From positions 62,001 to 126,000 of the forward strand of contig RJAE01000002.1 of assembly GCA_004000035.1 (NCBI GenBank): a stretch of DNA of 64,000 bases. The letters run 5' to 3'. The translations under genes and the position numbers were made by a program. Origin of the DNA: Arthrobacter sulfonylureivorans (GTDB lineage Bacteria; Actinomycetota; Actinomycetes; Actinomycetales; Micrococcaceae). Of this stretch, positions 1 through 8,576 are shown piece after piece; positions within the stretch are counted from its first letter, which is position 1, and the number at the start of each line of letters is the position of its first letter. The notes below the pieces were generated by a model. That model did not search any database. It was not told the origin of the DNA and was given only the letters and a program-made list of their open reading frames with translations.

Positions 1-185
1 AGTCCTTTGGCCACGAGGTCCGGTTCGCTGAGCATCAGCCAAGCCCGCTGCAGGGTGGCTATCAGATAGCCCACCAGCAGGACGATGATCACACCGACCC
101 AGATTTTTGCTCCGTGCCGGGTGTACCAGCCGACGCCGCCGTTGCCGCCGCCGGGCACGCCTGCCGTTTCTTCAGTGTTGCTCAT
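1..185 (-). CDS. Small single-pass membrane protein, 3' end outside window
   Basis: The reverse-strand frame opens with ATG at 185 and is still open at the window edge, so only the first 61 or so residues are visible. The start is MSNTEETAGVPGGGNGG, a polar glycine-rich stretch, followed by one hydrophobic segment at about residues 29-45 (WVGVIIVLLVGYLIATL). The ATG overlaps the dapB stop codon (ATGA), so it is probably the next gene of the same transcript. No family is recognised. The N-terminus is probably cytoplasmic with one membrane anchor, but the rest of the protein is not visible. Confidence 0.6.
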   Translation of the reverse strand, partial: MSNTEETAGVPGGGNGGVGWYTRHGAKIWVGVIIVLLVGYLIATLQRAWLMLSEPDLVAKG

Positions 186-937
186 GAAAGTTCCAGGTAC
201 CCGTCCAGTCCGTAGGTCAGTCCGGGCCGCCCTGTGACGGTCCGGACGCCCAGCAATACGCCGGGCATGAAAGAGGCGCGGTCGAACGAATCGTGCCGGA
301 TGGTGAGCTGTTCGCCCGGGCCGCCGAGCAGCACCTCCTGGTGCGCCACCAGGCCGCGCAGCCGCACGCTGTGCACGCGCACGCCGTCCACATCCGCCCC
401 GCGGGCACCGTCCAGCGCCTTGGTGGTGGCGTCCGGGCCGGCGGGAACGTCGGCCGCGTCGCGGGCGGCCGCCACCAGCTGCGCGGTGCGGATGGCGGTG
501 CCGGAGGGTGCATCCACCTTGTCCGGGTGGTGCAGTTCGATGATTTCCACCGATTCGAAGTACTTGGCCGCCGTGGCGGCGAACGAGGATGCCAGCACCG
601 AGCCGAGCGCGAAGTTGGGCGCGATCAGTACCCCCGTCCCGGGGTGCTGCTCCAGCAGCTGCGCCAGCGACGCGCGCTTGGCTTCGTCCCAGCCGGTGGT
701 GCCGACCACTGCGTGCATGCCGTGTTCGACGGCGAACCGGACGTTGGCTTCGGTGTTCTCCGGTGTGGTCAGGTCCACCACCACCCGGGCTCCGGCGGAG
801 ACCAGTTCCTCGAGGGAGTCGCCGCGCTTCAGCGCGGCCACCAGTTCCAGGTCAGGGGCGGACTCGATGGCCGTGACGGCCTCGCTCCCCATCCGTCCGC
901 CGGCGCCCAGCACGGCCACCGCAAGTTGCTCAGTCAT
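182..937 (-). CDS. dapB: 4-hydroxy-tetrahydrodipicolinate reductase
   Basis: This cytoplasmic enzyme reduces the dihydrodipicolinate precursor with NAD(P)H in lysine and diaminopimelate biosynthesis. The 251-residue product begins MTEQLAVAVLGAGGRMG, a Rossmann nucleotide-binding motif. It carries the catalytic and substrate segment HHPDKVDAPSGTA near residue 150, where the His pair and Lys are the known active-site residues. The length fits the family. ATG 937 is chosen because homology starts there; the longer frame up to 1060 runs inside moaE. A TACGCT box lies exactly 7 nt upstream of the ATG, inside the end of moaE, so dapB may also have its own leaderless promoter. Its stop overlaps the next gene's ATG. 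Confidence 0.95.
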   Translation of the reverse strand: MTEQLAVAVLGAGGRMGSEAVTAIESAPDLELVAALKRGDSLEELVSAGARVVVDLTTPENTEANVRFAVEHGMHAVVGTTGWDEAKRASLAQLLEQHPGTGVLIAPNFALGSVLASSFAATAAKYFESVEIIELHHPDKVDAPSGTAIRTAQLVAAARDAADVPAGPDATTKALDGARGADVDGVRVHSVRLRGLVAHQEVLLGGPGEQLTIRHDSFDRASFMPGVLLGVRTVTGRPGLTYGLDGYLELS

Positions 938-953
938 GCCCTCCAGCGTATCG

Positions 954-1382
954 CTACTGCCCGATGCCGACCCATTCGGTGCTGCCGTCGGCGAAGTGCT
1001 GTTCCTTCCACACGGGAACCTCTTCCTTGATCCGGTCCACCAGTTCCGAGCAGGCGGCAAAGGCCGCGGCGCGGTGTGCCGACGCGACGGCGGCCACCAG
1101 GGCAGGATCGCCGATCGCCAGCGGGCCGGTGCGGTGCGCCACCCAGATCCGGACGCCGTCGTGTTCCGCGGCGATCCGGCCGGCGACCTCCGCGATCACC
1201 CGTTGGGCGCTGGGGTGGGCCGAGTAGGACAGCGCGGCCACGGCCTGGCCGCCGTCGTGATTGCGGACCACTCCGCTGAAGCTGACCACGGCACCGCATT
1301 CGGCCGAATCCACCGCGGCCGTCGCTTCGGCGACGTCGATTGCGTCACCGGTCACCGCCGCATACAACACCGTGCTGGTCAT
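954..1382 (-). CDS. moaE: Molybdopterin synthase catalytic (large) subunit MoaE
   Basis: MoaE uses the thiocarboxylate on the MoaD C-terminus to put two sulfurs into precursor Z and form molybdopterin. The 142-residue product has the family core (AVVSFSGVVRNHDGG, VAHRTGPLAIGD) and the catalytic lysine segment RIKEEVPVWKEQHF near the C-terminus. The ATG at 1382 overlaps the mog stop (ATGA), which fixes the start and suggests translational coupling. It is the last molybdenum cofactor gene of the minus-strand run and is followed 16 nt later by dapB. Its partner moaD lies on the other strand of the same locus at 8164. Confidence 0.95.
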   Translation of the reverse strand: MTSTVLYAAVTGDAIDVAEATAAVDSAECGAVVSFSGVVRNHDGGQAVAALSYSAHPSAQRVIAEVAGRIAAEHDGVRIWVAHRTGPLAIGDPALVAAVASAHRAAAFAACSELVDRIKEEVPVWKEQHFADGSTEWVGIGQ

Positions 1383-1912
1383 GGTTGTCCTTCCGTCCGC
1401 CGCGTGCTTCCAGTATCCCCCGGCCCCGCATGGCCGGCGTCGGTGTTCCCCTCCAGCTGGGCGCAGATGTGGCCGATCAGCGGGTCCAGCGCGGCCAGGC
1501 CGTCGCGCACTCCGCCGGGCGACCCGGGCAGGTTGACCACGAAGGTGGATCCGGTGGTGCCGGCCACGCCCCTGCTCAGCGCCGCCAGCGGCGTCTTGGC
1601 GCGTCCGTAGGCGCGGATGGCTTCCATCACGCCCGGCAAATCGCGTTCCAGCACGACGGCGGTGATCTCCGGGGTGCGGTCGTCGGCAGCCAGTCCGGTT
1701 CCTCCGCTGGTGACGATGACGCGGGGCCGCGCGGCCAGCATCTTTTGCAGCACGCGGCGGACGGGCTCGCCGTCGGCGACGATTTGCGGCACCCCGGCGG
1801 CCAGGCCGTGGCCGGCCAGCCATTCGGAAATCAGCGGCGCGCATTCGTCCTCGTAGGCTCCGGCCGCGGCGCGGGTGGAGGCGATGATGATGCCGGCGGT
1901 CCTCGCGCTCAC
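1379..1912 (-). CDS. mog: MoaB/Mog-family molybdopterin adenylyltransferase
   Basis: Members of this family adenylylate molybdopterin before MoeA inserts molybdate. The 177-residue protein has the MoCF-domain signature [14 protein letters not shown] near residues 68-82 and a glycine/proline-rich loop NLPGSPGG near residue 128. The GTG start at 1912 overlaps the moaC stop (GTGA), and its own stop overlaps moaE (ATGA). The last 25 or so residues are polar and low-complexity and probably form a flexible tail. MogA and MoaB members cannot be separated with certainty by eye, so the symbol denotes the family role. Confidence 0.88.
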   Translation of the reverse strand: MSARTAGIIIASTRAAAGAYEDECAPLISEWLAGHGLAAGVPQIVADGEPVRRVLQKMLAARPRVIVTSGGTGLAADDRTPEITAVVLERDLPGVMEAIRAYGRAKTPLAALSRGVAGTTGSTFVVNLPGSPGGVRDGLAALDPLIGHICAQLEGNTDAGHAGPGDTGSTRRTEGQP

Positions 1913-2394
1913 AGCGCCCAGTCCCCGCTCTTGCCTCCGGATTTGGCCAGCACCTTGATGTCGGAGATCACCGCGTGCTTGTCCACCGCCTTGACCATGT
2001 CATACAGGCTGAGCGCCGCCACCGAGGCGGCCGTCAGCGCCTCCATCTCGACGCCGGTGACGGAACGGGTTTTGACCGTCGCTTCAATCCGCACGGAGTC
2101 CGCCGCCGGGAAGAAGTCCACGGTGACCTTGCTGATCGGCAGCGGGTGGCACAGCGGAATCAGTTGCGGTGTCTGCTTGGCCGCCATAATGCCGGCCACC
2201 CGGCTGACCGCCAGCGCATCGCCCTTCGGCAGCGAGCCGGCGGCCAGCAGTTCCACCACGTCGGAGCGGGTGGAGAGCACCGCCTGCGCGGTGGCCTGCC
2301 GGGTAGTTTCGTCTTTGCCGCTGACATCGACCATATGCGCCGTGCCGTCCTCGCGGACGTGGGTCAGTCGTTCTGCATCGCTCATAGCAGCCAT
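1909..2394 (-). CDS. moaC: Cyclic pyranopterin monophosphate synthase MoaC
   Basis: MoaC converts the MoaA product, 3',8-cyclo-7,8-dihydro-GTP, to cyclic pyranopterin monophosphate, the first stable molybdenum cofactor intermediate. The 161-residue sequence has the conserved segments [10 protein letters not shown] and [20 protein letters not shown], which carry the substrate-binding and catalytic residues. Two starts are possible. ATG 2394 has an AGGA about 9 nt upstream. ATG 2385 forms an ATGA overlap with the moeA stop and removes only three residues. The gene lies inside the tightly packed run moeA-moaC-mog-moaE, with overlaps at both ends. Confidence 0.94.
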   Translation of the reverse strand: MAAMSDAERLTHVREDGTAHMVDVSGKDETTRQATAQAVLSTRSDVVELLAAGSLPKGDALAVSRVAGIMAAKQTPQLIPLCHPLPISKVTVDFFPAADSVRIEATVKTRSVTGVEMEALTAASVAALSLYDMVKAVDKHAVISDIKVLAKSGGKSGDWAL

Positions 2395-3593
2395 ATTTCC
2401 ACGTCCTGGCCCGCTTCCGCGTGCTCGACCCCCGCGGGCAGGTGGACCAGCGCGTTGGATTGCGCCATTGCGTGCACCAGATGGGACTCCGCTCCGCCCA
2501 CCAGCCGCACCCGGCCGCCGTCGTAATGGCCGCGCCGCACCTGATGCTTGGCCGCAGGCGAGTCGGCGGCTTCGGCCAGCGGGACCCGCAGCACCGTGCG
2601 CGGCGACGGGGTGCCCAGCACACCGGTCAGCGCCGGCCGCAGGAACATCTCGAAGGAGACCAGGCAGCTGACCGGGTTGCCGGGGAAGCCCAGGAACACG
2701 GCTCCGCCGATCCGGCCCGCGCCCTGCGGGCCGCCCGGCTGCATCGCCACCGGGGCAAAAGCCACGCCCTCGGGTTCGAGCGCCAGCCGGACCACTTCGA
2801 AGGCGCCCTTGGAGATGCCGCCGGAGGTCAGCACCAGATCCGCCCGTTGGCGGCGCAGCTCGGCATCGAGCAGGCCGCGGAACTCCGGCGCCGCATCAGC
2901 CAGGATCCGGCTCTCCACCACCTCGCAGCCGGCTTCGCGGAGCGAGGCCGCCAACATGGTGTTGTTGGCGTCGTAGATCTGTCCGGCGTCCAACCCTCCG
3001 CCGGCGGCCACCACCTCGTCTCCGGTGCTCAGCAGCAGCACCCGCAGCCGCGGCCGCACGTCGGCCGTGGCCAGGCCCAAGGCCGCCAGGAGTCCCAGCT
3101 GCGGGGCCTTCAGCACTGTTCCGGCGGTCAACGCGAGGCTGCCGGCGGCAATGTCGCTGCCGACGGCGCGGATGAACCGCCCGGCCGGCGATTCCGGGAG
3201 CCTGACCGTGTGCCCGTCGCGTTCGGTCAGGAACGTGTCCGGCACCGCTTCCTCGATCGGGACGACGGCGTCCGCCCCCTCGGGCAGCATGGCTCCGGTC
3301 ATGATCGGGGCGGCCGAGCCCGGCGGCAGCGCCGGCGCGGCATAGCCGGCGGGAATCGTCGCCGCCACGGCGAGGTCCGCCCCGCCGGAGGTTTCCGCAC
3401 TGCGGACCGCGTAGCCGTCCATCTGTGAGTTCGCGAACGGCGGCAGGCTCATCGGCGCCGCGACGTCGGCGGCCAAGACACGCCCGTAGGCCGCTTCAAG
3501 CGCCACTGACTCGGTGCCGGCGAGGCTGGCCCGTGCCGCATACCGAATCAGTTCCTCAACGTCGGCGCGGTGCTCGGAAACGCTCTTGGCCAC
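2382..3593 (-). CDS. moeA: Molybdopterin molybdotransferase MoeA
   Basis: MoeA inserts molybdate into adenylylated molybdopterin to give the active cofactor. The 403-residue protein has the family layout: an N-terminal domain with [13 protein letters not shown] near residue 50, a central MoCF domain with [13 protein letters not shown], and the C-terminal segment [19 protein letters not shown]. The start is GTG 3593, preceded by GGAGGG. A 126-nt gap separates it from modC upstream, in which no clear terminator is seen, so it may be co-transcribed with the molybdate transporter genes. Confidence 0.95.
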   Translation of the reverse strand: MAKSVSEHRADVEELIRYAARASLAGTESVALEAAYGRVLAADVAAPMSLPPFANSQMDGYAVRSAETSGGADLAVAATIPAGYAAPALPPGSAAPIMTGAMLPEGADAVVPIEEAVPDTFLTERDGHTVRLPESPAGRFIRAVGSDIAAGSLALTAGTVLKAPQLGLLAALGLATADVRPRLRVLLLSTGDEVVAAGGGLDAGQIYDANNTMLAASLREAGCEVVESRILADAAPEFRGLLDAELRRQRADLVLTSGGISKGAFEVVRLALEPEGVAFAPVAMQPGGPQGAGRIGGAVFLGFPGNPVSCLVSFEMFLRPALTGVLGTPSPRTVLRVPLAEAADSPAAKHQVRRGHYDGGRVRLVGGAESHLVHAMAQSNALVHLPAGVEHAEAGQDVEIWLL

Positions 3594-3719
3594 GGGCCCT
3601 CCTTGTCGCGCAGATCAGGCCGGCTGTGGCCATGGTGCCGCCAGATCCGGTCTGCCGCAGGTGCAGGTTCTGCTGCCATCCTAGGCGACGCGCCGGACGG
3701 TACGGCGCGGCCGGCGGCG

Positions 3720-4772
3720 TCACCTGGGATAGATCGATACCTCGGCGGCCTTGACCACAAAGTGCACCCGGTCCCCCGGCGCCAGCGACAGATCGGACAC
3801 CGCGGCCGGTGTCACCTCGGCTGCCAGCCAGCCGGCCCGGACCGTGACCAGGCCGCCGTGCGGCACGAGTTCGGTCACGGTGGCCGCCACGGCGTTGCGC
3901 GGGCTGCCGGCCGGAAGATCGGTGAACAGCGCCACCGAGGCAGGGCGGAACGCGGCCGCGGCCAGGTCCCCGGGACGCAGTCCGGCCTCGGCATCGCCGC
4001 TCCAGTGCACCCCGTCGGCGTCCGTCAACCCGGTTTCGGTGGCGGTCCCGGTGACCAGGTTGAGACCCGTCATCCCCGCGGCGAAGGAGCTGCGTGGCCG
4101 GGCAAACACCTCGCGCACTGGCCCCTGCTCGACGATCCGGCCGCCGTCCACCACCACCACCCGGTGGGCCAGCAACAGGGCGTCCAGCGGCTCATGGGTG
4201 ACGATTACGGCCTTGCGTCCTGCCAACACTCTGCGCAGCAGCCTGCGCAACGCCGGCGCCGCGGTGATATCCAGCGCGGACATCGGCTCATCCAACAGCA
4301 GCAGCGCAGGTTCGGCGGCCAGGGCCCGGGCCACTGCCACGCGCTGCCCCTGGCCGCCGGAAAGCTCAGCCGGGCGGCGGCCCGCCAGCTCCGTGGCATC
4401 GAGTTCGGCCAGCCAATGGCGGGCGGTCTGATCGGCCGCGGCACGGGATGCGCCCCGGCTGCGCGGGCCGTAGGCAACATTCGCCTTGACGCTCAGGTGC
4501 GGAAACAGCAGCGGCTCCTGCGCCAGCAGACCGACGCCGCGCGCGTGGGCGGGCACCCAGCGGTCGGGCGGCCGCTGCCCGGCGCTGAAGAGCACGTTGC
4601 CGTCCAGCTGCGCCCGGCCCCAGGCAGGGCGCAGCAGGCCGGAGATCAAGCCGAGCAGCGTCGACTTGCCGGCACCGTTCGGGCCGAGCACGGCAACCGT
4701 TTCCCCGTCGGCAACGCTGAAGTCCGCCTCAAAGCCGCGGGACGGAAGCCGCGCGGTCAGTTCCAGGCTCAC
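3720..4772 (-). CDS. modC: Molybdate ABC transporter ATP-binding protein ModC
   Basis: ModC is the ATPase that powers molybdate import through ModB. The 350-residue protein has Walker [10 protein letters not shown] near residue 30, the signature LSGGQGQR, Walker [13 protein letters not shown], and a C-terminal TOBE/Mop-like region of about 100 residues that binds molybdate in this subfamily. The start is taken as GTG 4772, which overlaps the modB stop as GTGA. The frame can be extended eight codons to an ATG at 4796, but that lies inside modB. The order modA-modB-modC is the usual one. Confidence 0.93.
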   Translation of the reverse strand: MSLELTARLPSRGFEADFSVADGETVAVLGPNGAGKSTLLGLISGLLRPAWGRAQLDGNVLFSAGQRPPDRWVPAHARGVGLLAQEPLLFPHLSVKANVAYGPRSRGASRAAADQTARHWLAELDATELAGRRPAELSGGQGQRVAVARALAAEPALLLLDEPMSALDITAAPALRRLLRRVLAGRKAVIVTHEPLDALLLAHRVVVVDGGRIVEQGPVREVFARPRSSFAAGMTGLNLVTGTATETGLTDADGVHWSGDAEAGLRPGDLAAAAFRPASVALFTDLPAGSPRNAVAATVTELVPHGGLVTVRAGWLAAEVTPAAVSDLSLAPGDRVHFVVKAAEVSIYPR

Positions 4773-5623
4773 CGGACACCCAGGGCCGGGGCCCATCCGG
4801 CCCTGCTGTGCACCAGCGTGACCACCACGACGGCGACCACCACCAGCACCAGCGACAAAGCGACCGCGGCATCGGCATCGGTTTCGCGCTGCAGGTAGAT
4901 CTCCAGCGGCAGCGTGCGGGTGACCCCCTGCAGGCTGCCGGCAAAAGTCAGCGTGGCCCCGAATTCGCCGAGGCAGCGGGCGAAGGACAAGACCGCTCCG
5001 GAGAGCAGCCCCGGCAGCACCAGCGGCAGCGTGACGGTGCGAAGGACGCGGGACGGCCGCGCGCCCAGCGTTGCCGCGGCGGCCTCATACCGGGTTCCCG
5101 CCGTGCGCAGGGCTCCCTCCAGGCTCAACACCAGGAACGGCAGCGCCACGAAGGTTTGCGCCAGCACCACGGCGGTGGTGGAAAAGGCAATCTGGAGTCC
5201 GAACGCCTCGAAGGTACTGCCCAGCAGCCCGCGCCGCCCGAAGGTGTACAGCAGGGCCAGGCCGCCGACCACTGGCGGCAGGACCAGCGGCAACAGCACC
5301 AGCGAACGGAGCACCTGCTGGCCCGGAAAGCTGCTGCGGGCCAATACCAGTGCCATCGGGATGCCCAGCACGATGCACAAGGCCGTGCTGGCGGTGGCGG
5401 TCCGCAGGCTGAGGCCGAGCGCGGCCAGCGACGCCTCGGAGGTGACAAGCTGTGGAAACTCCTGCCAATTCACGCGGGCAGCCATCCCGGCCAGCGGCAG
5501 CAGGACGAAGATGGCACCGGCTGCGGCCAGCGGATATACCCAGTACGGAACCGGAGCACGCACCGCTGTCGCCGTGTCCGGCACCGTGTTCACCCTGTCC
5601 GGCACCGCCGTCGTTGTAGCCAT
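4769..5623 (-). CDS. modB: Molybdate ABC transporter permease ModB
   Basis: This is the inner-membrane channel subunit of the molybdate importer. About 284 residues hold at least five to six hydrophobic segments, and the cytoplasmic EAA-loop region ([22 protein letters not shown]), which docks on ModC, lies in the second half. The ATG at 5623 has AGGACGG about 10 nt upstream, so it is preferred over the more upstream ATG at 5677. A 93-nt gap separates it from modA. The hydrophilic first 25 residues, rich in Thr, Val and Pro, are somewhat longer than in enteric ModB. Confidence 0.92.
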   Translation of the reverse strand: MATTTAVPDRVNTVPDTATAVRAPVPYWVYPLAAAGAIFVLLPLAGMAARVNWQEFPQLVTSEASLAALGLSLRTATASTALCIVLGIPMALVLARSSFPGQQVLRSLVLLPLVLPPVVGGLALLYTFGRRGLLGSTFEAFGLQIAFSTTAVVLAQTFVALPFLVLSLEGALRTAGTRYEAAAATLGARPSRVLRTVTLPLVLPGLLSGAVLSFARCLGEFGATLTFAGSLQGVTRTLPLEIYLQRETDADAAVALSLVLVVVAVVVVTLVHSRAGWAPALGVR

Positions 5624-5716
5624 GGTCTCTGATCCGTCCTTTGCTAATCCGCTGCGGTTCCCCGGCGCCGGCGTCAAGTCGCCTTCGTACGGGCGCGGTA
5701 TTTTTCGTGCGGGCGG

Positions 5717-6544
5717 TTACGGCGTTCCGAAACCATAGTCCGCCAGGGCCTTCCGCCCCTCCGGTCCGGTCACGAGCGCCACGAAAGCCTCGGCGGCGTC
5801 CGGATTGGCGCTCTCGACCAGCCGCGCAATCGGATAGTCATTGACCGCGGCACCGGCTTCGGCGAAGTCGATACCCTCGACGTCGCCCTGAGCGTTCTTC
5901 ACATCGGTCACGTAGACCAGGCCGGCGTCGGCCTCCCCCGACACCACCTTGCCCAGCACATCGGTGACGGATGATTCCTCGCTCACCGCGGGGATCTCGA
6001 TGCCGGCTTCCTGGGACACCTTTTGTGTGGCCGCGCCGCACGGCACCTGCGGGGCGCAGATCACGGTCTTGATCTGCTGGTCTGCGAGGTCTGCCAGCGA
6101 TGTGATCCCGTGCGGATTCCCGACCGGTACGACGATCTGCAGCACATTCGTGGCGAACGTGACCGGCTCTCCGGCCGCCATGCCGGGTGCCGTGACCTTG
6201 TCCATGTTCTCCGGGTTGGCCGAGGCGAACACGTCCGCGGGTGCTCCGGACAGAATCTGGGTGGCCAGATCGGAGGAGCCGGCGAAGTTGAGCCGGACGG
6301 TCACGTCCGGGTGGTCGTCCTCAAAGTCGGCGGCCAGATCCGTCAGCACGCCGTTGAGCGAGGCAGCGGCGAAGACATTCAACTCGCCGGAGCTTACTGA
6401 TCCCGACGCGGGTGCCCCCTGCGGCCCCTGTCCCGCCGCGGAGCACGCCGTGGTTGCCAGCAGTGCCCCGCCCAGCAACACGGCCAAGAGGCTACTGCGC
6501 GCAGTCCGTTTCACTGCGGTGTTCCGGCGTGGAGCGTGACCCAT
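5717..6544 (-). CDS. modA: Molybdate-binding lipoprotein ModA
   Basis: ModA is the extracellular substrate-binding component of the molybdate ABC transporter. The 275-residue protein has a basic N-terminus, a hydrophobic signal segment and a lipobox-like LLATTAC, so it is predicted to be lipidated and anchored to the outer face of the membrane. The mature part begins ELNVFAAASLNGVLTDLA and continues with FAGSSDLATQI and APADVFASANPENMD, typical of type II oxyanion-binding proteins. It starts one base downstream of the HTH-Mop regulator stop, so the two genes are almost certainly co-transcribed. Confidence 0.94.
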   Translation of the reverse strand: MGHAPRRNTAVKRTARSSLLAVLLGGALLATTACSAAGQGPQGAPASGSVSSGELNVFAAASLNGVLTDLAADFEDDHPDVTVRLNFAGSSDLATQILSGAPADVFASANPENMDKVTAPGMAAGEPVTFATNVLQIVVPVGNPHGITSLADLADQQIKTVICAPQVPCGAATQKVSQEAGIEIPAVSEESSVTDVLGKVVSGEADAGLVYVTDVKNAQGDVEGIDFAEAGAAVNDYPIARLVESANPDAAEAFVALVTGPEGRKALADYGFGTP

Positions 6545-6545
6545 G

Positions 6546-6950
6546 TCAGTCCTTTGCTAACGAGGTCTCGACGGTCACCATCGTGGCCTTCACGACGGCG
6601 ACGGCAACGGAGCCGGGCTCGATGCCCAGCTCGCGGACGGCCTCGGCGCTCATGAGGGAGACCACCCGGTGCGGGCCGCACTGCATCTCCACCTGCGCCA
6701 TGACCGTGTCCTGCAGAACCTCCGTCACGATGCCCACGAAGCGGTTACGGGCCGAACTGCCGATTCCGGTGGGGTCCTGCGGCAGGGCCGATTGCTCCCG
6801 GGCCAGGGCGGCCAGTTGCGCGCCGTCCACGGTAGCCCGGCCGGAGGCGTCCTTGTGCTTGGTCAAGGTGCCGGCGTCGAGCCAGCGCCGGACGGTATCG
6901 TCGCTGACACCCATGAAACGCGCAGCGTCGGCGATGCGTATTTGCGTCAT
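6546..6950 (-). CDS. HTH-Mop (TOBE) molybdate-responsive regulator, ModE-like
   Basis: The 134-residue protein has an N-terminal excisionase/MerR-type helix-turn-helix (IADAARFMGVSDDTVRRWLD) and a C-terminal molybdate/molybdopterin-binding Mop domain (residues about 68-132: SSARNRFVGIVTEVLQDTV). It is therefore likely to sense molybdate and control the adjacent mod genes, although its HTH type differs from that of enteric ModE. It is the first gene of the minus-strand mod-moa run and is divergent from moaA. A TAGACT box at 6958-6963 lies exactly 7 nt before the ATG and no ribosome-binding site is visible, so the mRNA is probably leaderless. Confidence 0.85.
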   Translation of the reverse strand: MTQIRIADAARFMGVSDDTVRRWLDAGTLTKHKDASGRATVDGAQLAALAREQSALPQDPTGIGSSARNRFVGIVTEVLQDTVMAQVEMQCGPHRVVSLMSAEAVRELGIEPGSVAVAVVKATMVTVETSLAKD

Positions 6951-6957
6951 AAAAGCG

Positions 6958-6963
6958 AGTCTA
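6958..6963 (-). promoter_or_regulatory. Candidate -10 box (TAGACT) for leaderless HTH-Mop gene
   Basis: Read on the minus strand, TAGACT is followed by exactly 7 nt and then the ATG of the regulator. This matches the actinobacterial TANNNT-N7 spacing where transcription begins at the start codon. No good -35 hexamer is seen at the normal distance. Confidence 0.5.
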
Positions 6964-7062
6964 GTTCCTCAAATGCGGAATGCGGTAGGTTGCCGAACGG
7001 CCGGCCTTCCCGACAGGCGGACCGGCCCTGCACCAATGGGCTTCCTCGCGTACCCTCGTGGT

Positions 7063-8163
7063 ATGAGCGTTGACTTGGGTATGCCGCAGGTTCCCGGCGC
7101 CGCGGCGGCTGCGGCACCCGCGCGGCCCGCGGACGCGGGTCCGTCACTCGTAGACCGCTTCGGCCGGGTGGCCACGGACCTGCGGATCTCGCTGACGGAC
7201 AAGTGCAACCTCCGCTGCACCTACTGCATGCCGGCCGAAGGCCTCGACTGGCTGTCCAAGGACCAGGTCCTCCGCGATGAAGAGGTGGTCCGTCTGGTGC
7301 GGATCGCCGTCGAGCGGCTCGGCGTGCGCGAACTGCGCCTGACCGGCGGCGAACCGTTGGTCCGCGCCGGGCTGGTGGACATCATCGCCGCGGTCAGGAA
7401 CAACCACCCGGATTTGCCGATATCGCTGACCACCAATGCCCTGGGGCTGGAGAAGAAGGCCGCCGCACTGAAGGCGGCCGGCCTGACCCGGATCAATGTT
7501 TCGCTGGACTCGCTGCACCCGGAGACGTTCGCCCAGCTCACCCGGCGCCCGTTCCTGGGCCGGGTGCTCGCCGGAATCGAGGCCGCGGACGCCGCCGGCT
7601 TGGGCCTGGTGAAGATCAACGCGGTGCTGATGCGCGGGATCAACGATGCCGAGGCACCCGCACTGCTGGACTGGGCCGTGGACCGCGGCTACGAACTGCG
7701 GTTCATCGAGCAGATGCCGCTCGACGCCGATCACGGCTGGACCAGGCAAAACATGCTGGCGGCGGCCGAGATCCGCGCCCTGCTGGAACCGGACTTCCTG
7801 CTCGCCCCGGATCCGCGCGAACGCGACGGGGCGCCGGCCCAGCGGTGGGAAGTACGACGGCGGCGCTCCCCCGACGTCGTCGCCGGCACCGTGGGGATCA
7901 TTGCCTCGGTGACGGAGCCGTTCTGCGGCGATTGCCGGCGCACCAGGGTCACCGCCGAGGGCAAGGTGCGCTCCTGCTTGTTCTCGCACGAGGAAACGGA
8001 CCTGCTGGCCCTGCTGCGCAGCGAGGCGGGCGACGAGGCCGTGGCGGAACACTGGCGGAGCGCAATGTGGGCCAAGCCCAAGGCCCACGGTATGGACCAT
8101 GCCGGTCTGGGCGGCGCGGACTTCGTCCAGCCGGACCGGACCATGAGTGCGATAGGCGGATAG
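7063..8163 (+). CDS. moaA: GTP 3',8-cyclase MoaA (radical SAM)
   Basis: MoaA uses S-adenosylmethionine and two 4Fe-4S clusters to cyclise GTP in the first step of molybdenum cofactor synthesis. The 366-residue protein has the radical-SAM motif CNLRCTYC near residue 50, LTGGEPL, and the second cluster cysteines in EPFCGDCRRTRVT and VRSCLF. It ends in SAIGG, the conserved GG tail needed for activity. The start is ATG 7063 and homology begins soon after; an Ala/Pro-rich extension of about 25 residues precedes the domain. TACCCT lies 6 nt upstream of the ATG, so it may be leaderless. moaD follows immediately. Confidence 0.95.
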   Translation: MSVDLGMPQVPGAAAAAAPARPADAGPSLVDRFGRVATDLRISLTDKCNLRCTYCMPAEGLDWLSKDQVLRDEEVVRLVRIAVERLGVRELRLTGGEPLVRAGLVDIIAAVRNNHPDLPISLTTNALGLEKKAAALKAAGLTRINVSLDSLHPETFAQLTRRPFLGRVLAGIEAADAAGLGLVKINAVLMRGINDAEAPALLDWAVDRGYELRFIEQMPLDADHGWTRQNMLAAAEIRALLEPDFLLAPDPRERDGAPAQRWEVRRRRSPDVVAGTVGIIASVTEPFCGDCRRTRVTAEGKVRSCLFSHEETDLLALLRSEAGDEAVAEHWRSAMWAKPKAHGMDHAGLGGADFVQPDRTMSAIGG

Positions 8164-8520
8164 ATGATCATCCGGTATTTCGGCGCGGCCCAGGCCGCGG
8201 CCGGCCTCGATGAGGAAACGCTGGAGTTGCCCGACGGCACCACCTTGGAAGCGCTCCTGCGCGAAGTCGTGGCACGCCACAGTCCGGTGGAGAGCCAGGA
8301 CAGGGTGCTCGCAGCTGCCGCGTCCGGAGGCGGAGCGGTTGCGCAGGGTGCGCCGCCCAGAGCGGCGTCGGTGGCGCCTGGCCGCTCGTCGGCCCCGTCC
8401 ATGGAGTCGGTGATCGCCCGGAGCAGCTTCCTGCGCAACGAGGTGGCGTGGAAGGACCGGCAGGCGCCACTGAAGGCAACGGACGTGATTGACATCCTGC
8501 CGCCGTTTGCCGGCGGCTAA
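8164..8520 (+). CDS. moaD: Molybdopterin synthase sulfur-carrier subunit MoaD with low-complexity insert
   Basis: MoaD is the ubiquitin-like small subunit that carries the thiocarboxylate for MoaE. The 118-residue product starts MIIRYFGAAQAAAG and ends VIDILPPFAGG; the terminal GG is the activated site. Typical MoaD proteins are near 80-85 residues. The extra length is a Gly/Ala/Pro/Ser-rich stretch at about residues 51-79 between the two halves of the beta-grasp fold. The ATG follows the moaA stop directly. The frame through the insert is intact, so the gene appears functional, but the insert is unusual. Confidence 0.88.
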   Translation: MIIRYFGAAQAAAGLDEETLELPDGTTLEALLREVVARHSPVESQDRVLAAAASGGGAVAQGAPPRAASVAPGRSSAPSMESVIARSSFLRNEVAWKDRQAPLKATDVIDILPPFAGG

Positions 8521-8531
8521 CCAGCAGCGCC

Positions 8532-8576
8532 AGGGGCCGCGGCCGGCCCCTCCCGGCCGCTAACCGCTAGCGGCCG
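8532..8576. terminator. Two adjacent hairpins between convergent moaD and M16 protease genes
   Basis: AGGGGCCG (8532-8539) pairs with CGGCCCCT (8544-8551), and CGGCCGCTA (8554-8562) pairs perfectly with TAGCGGCCG (8568-8576) across a 5-nt loop. The second hairpin contains the stop codon of the M16 protease. There is no clear T-run, so the mechanism is uncertain, but the position between converging genes suits a two-way terminator. Confidence 0.5.
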
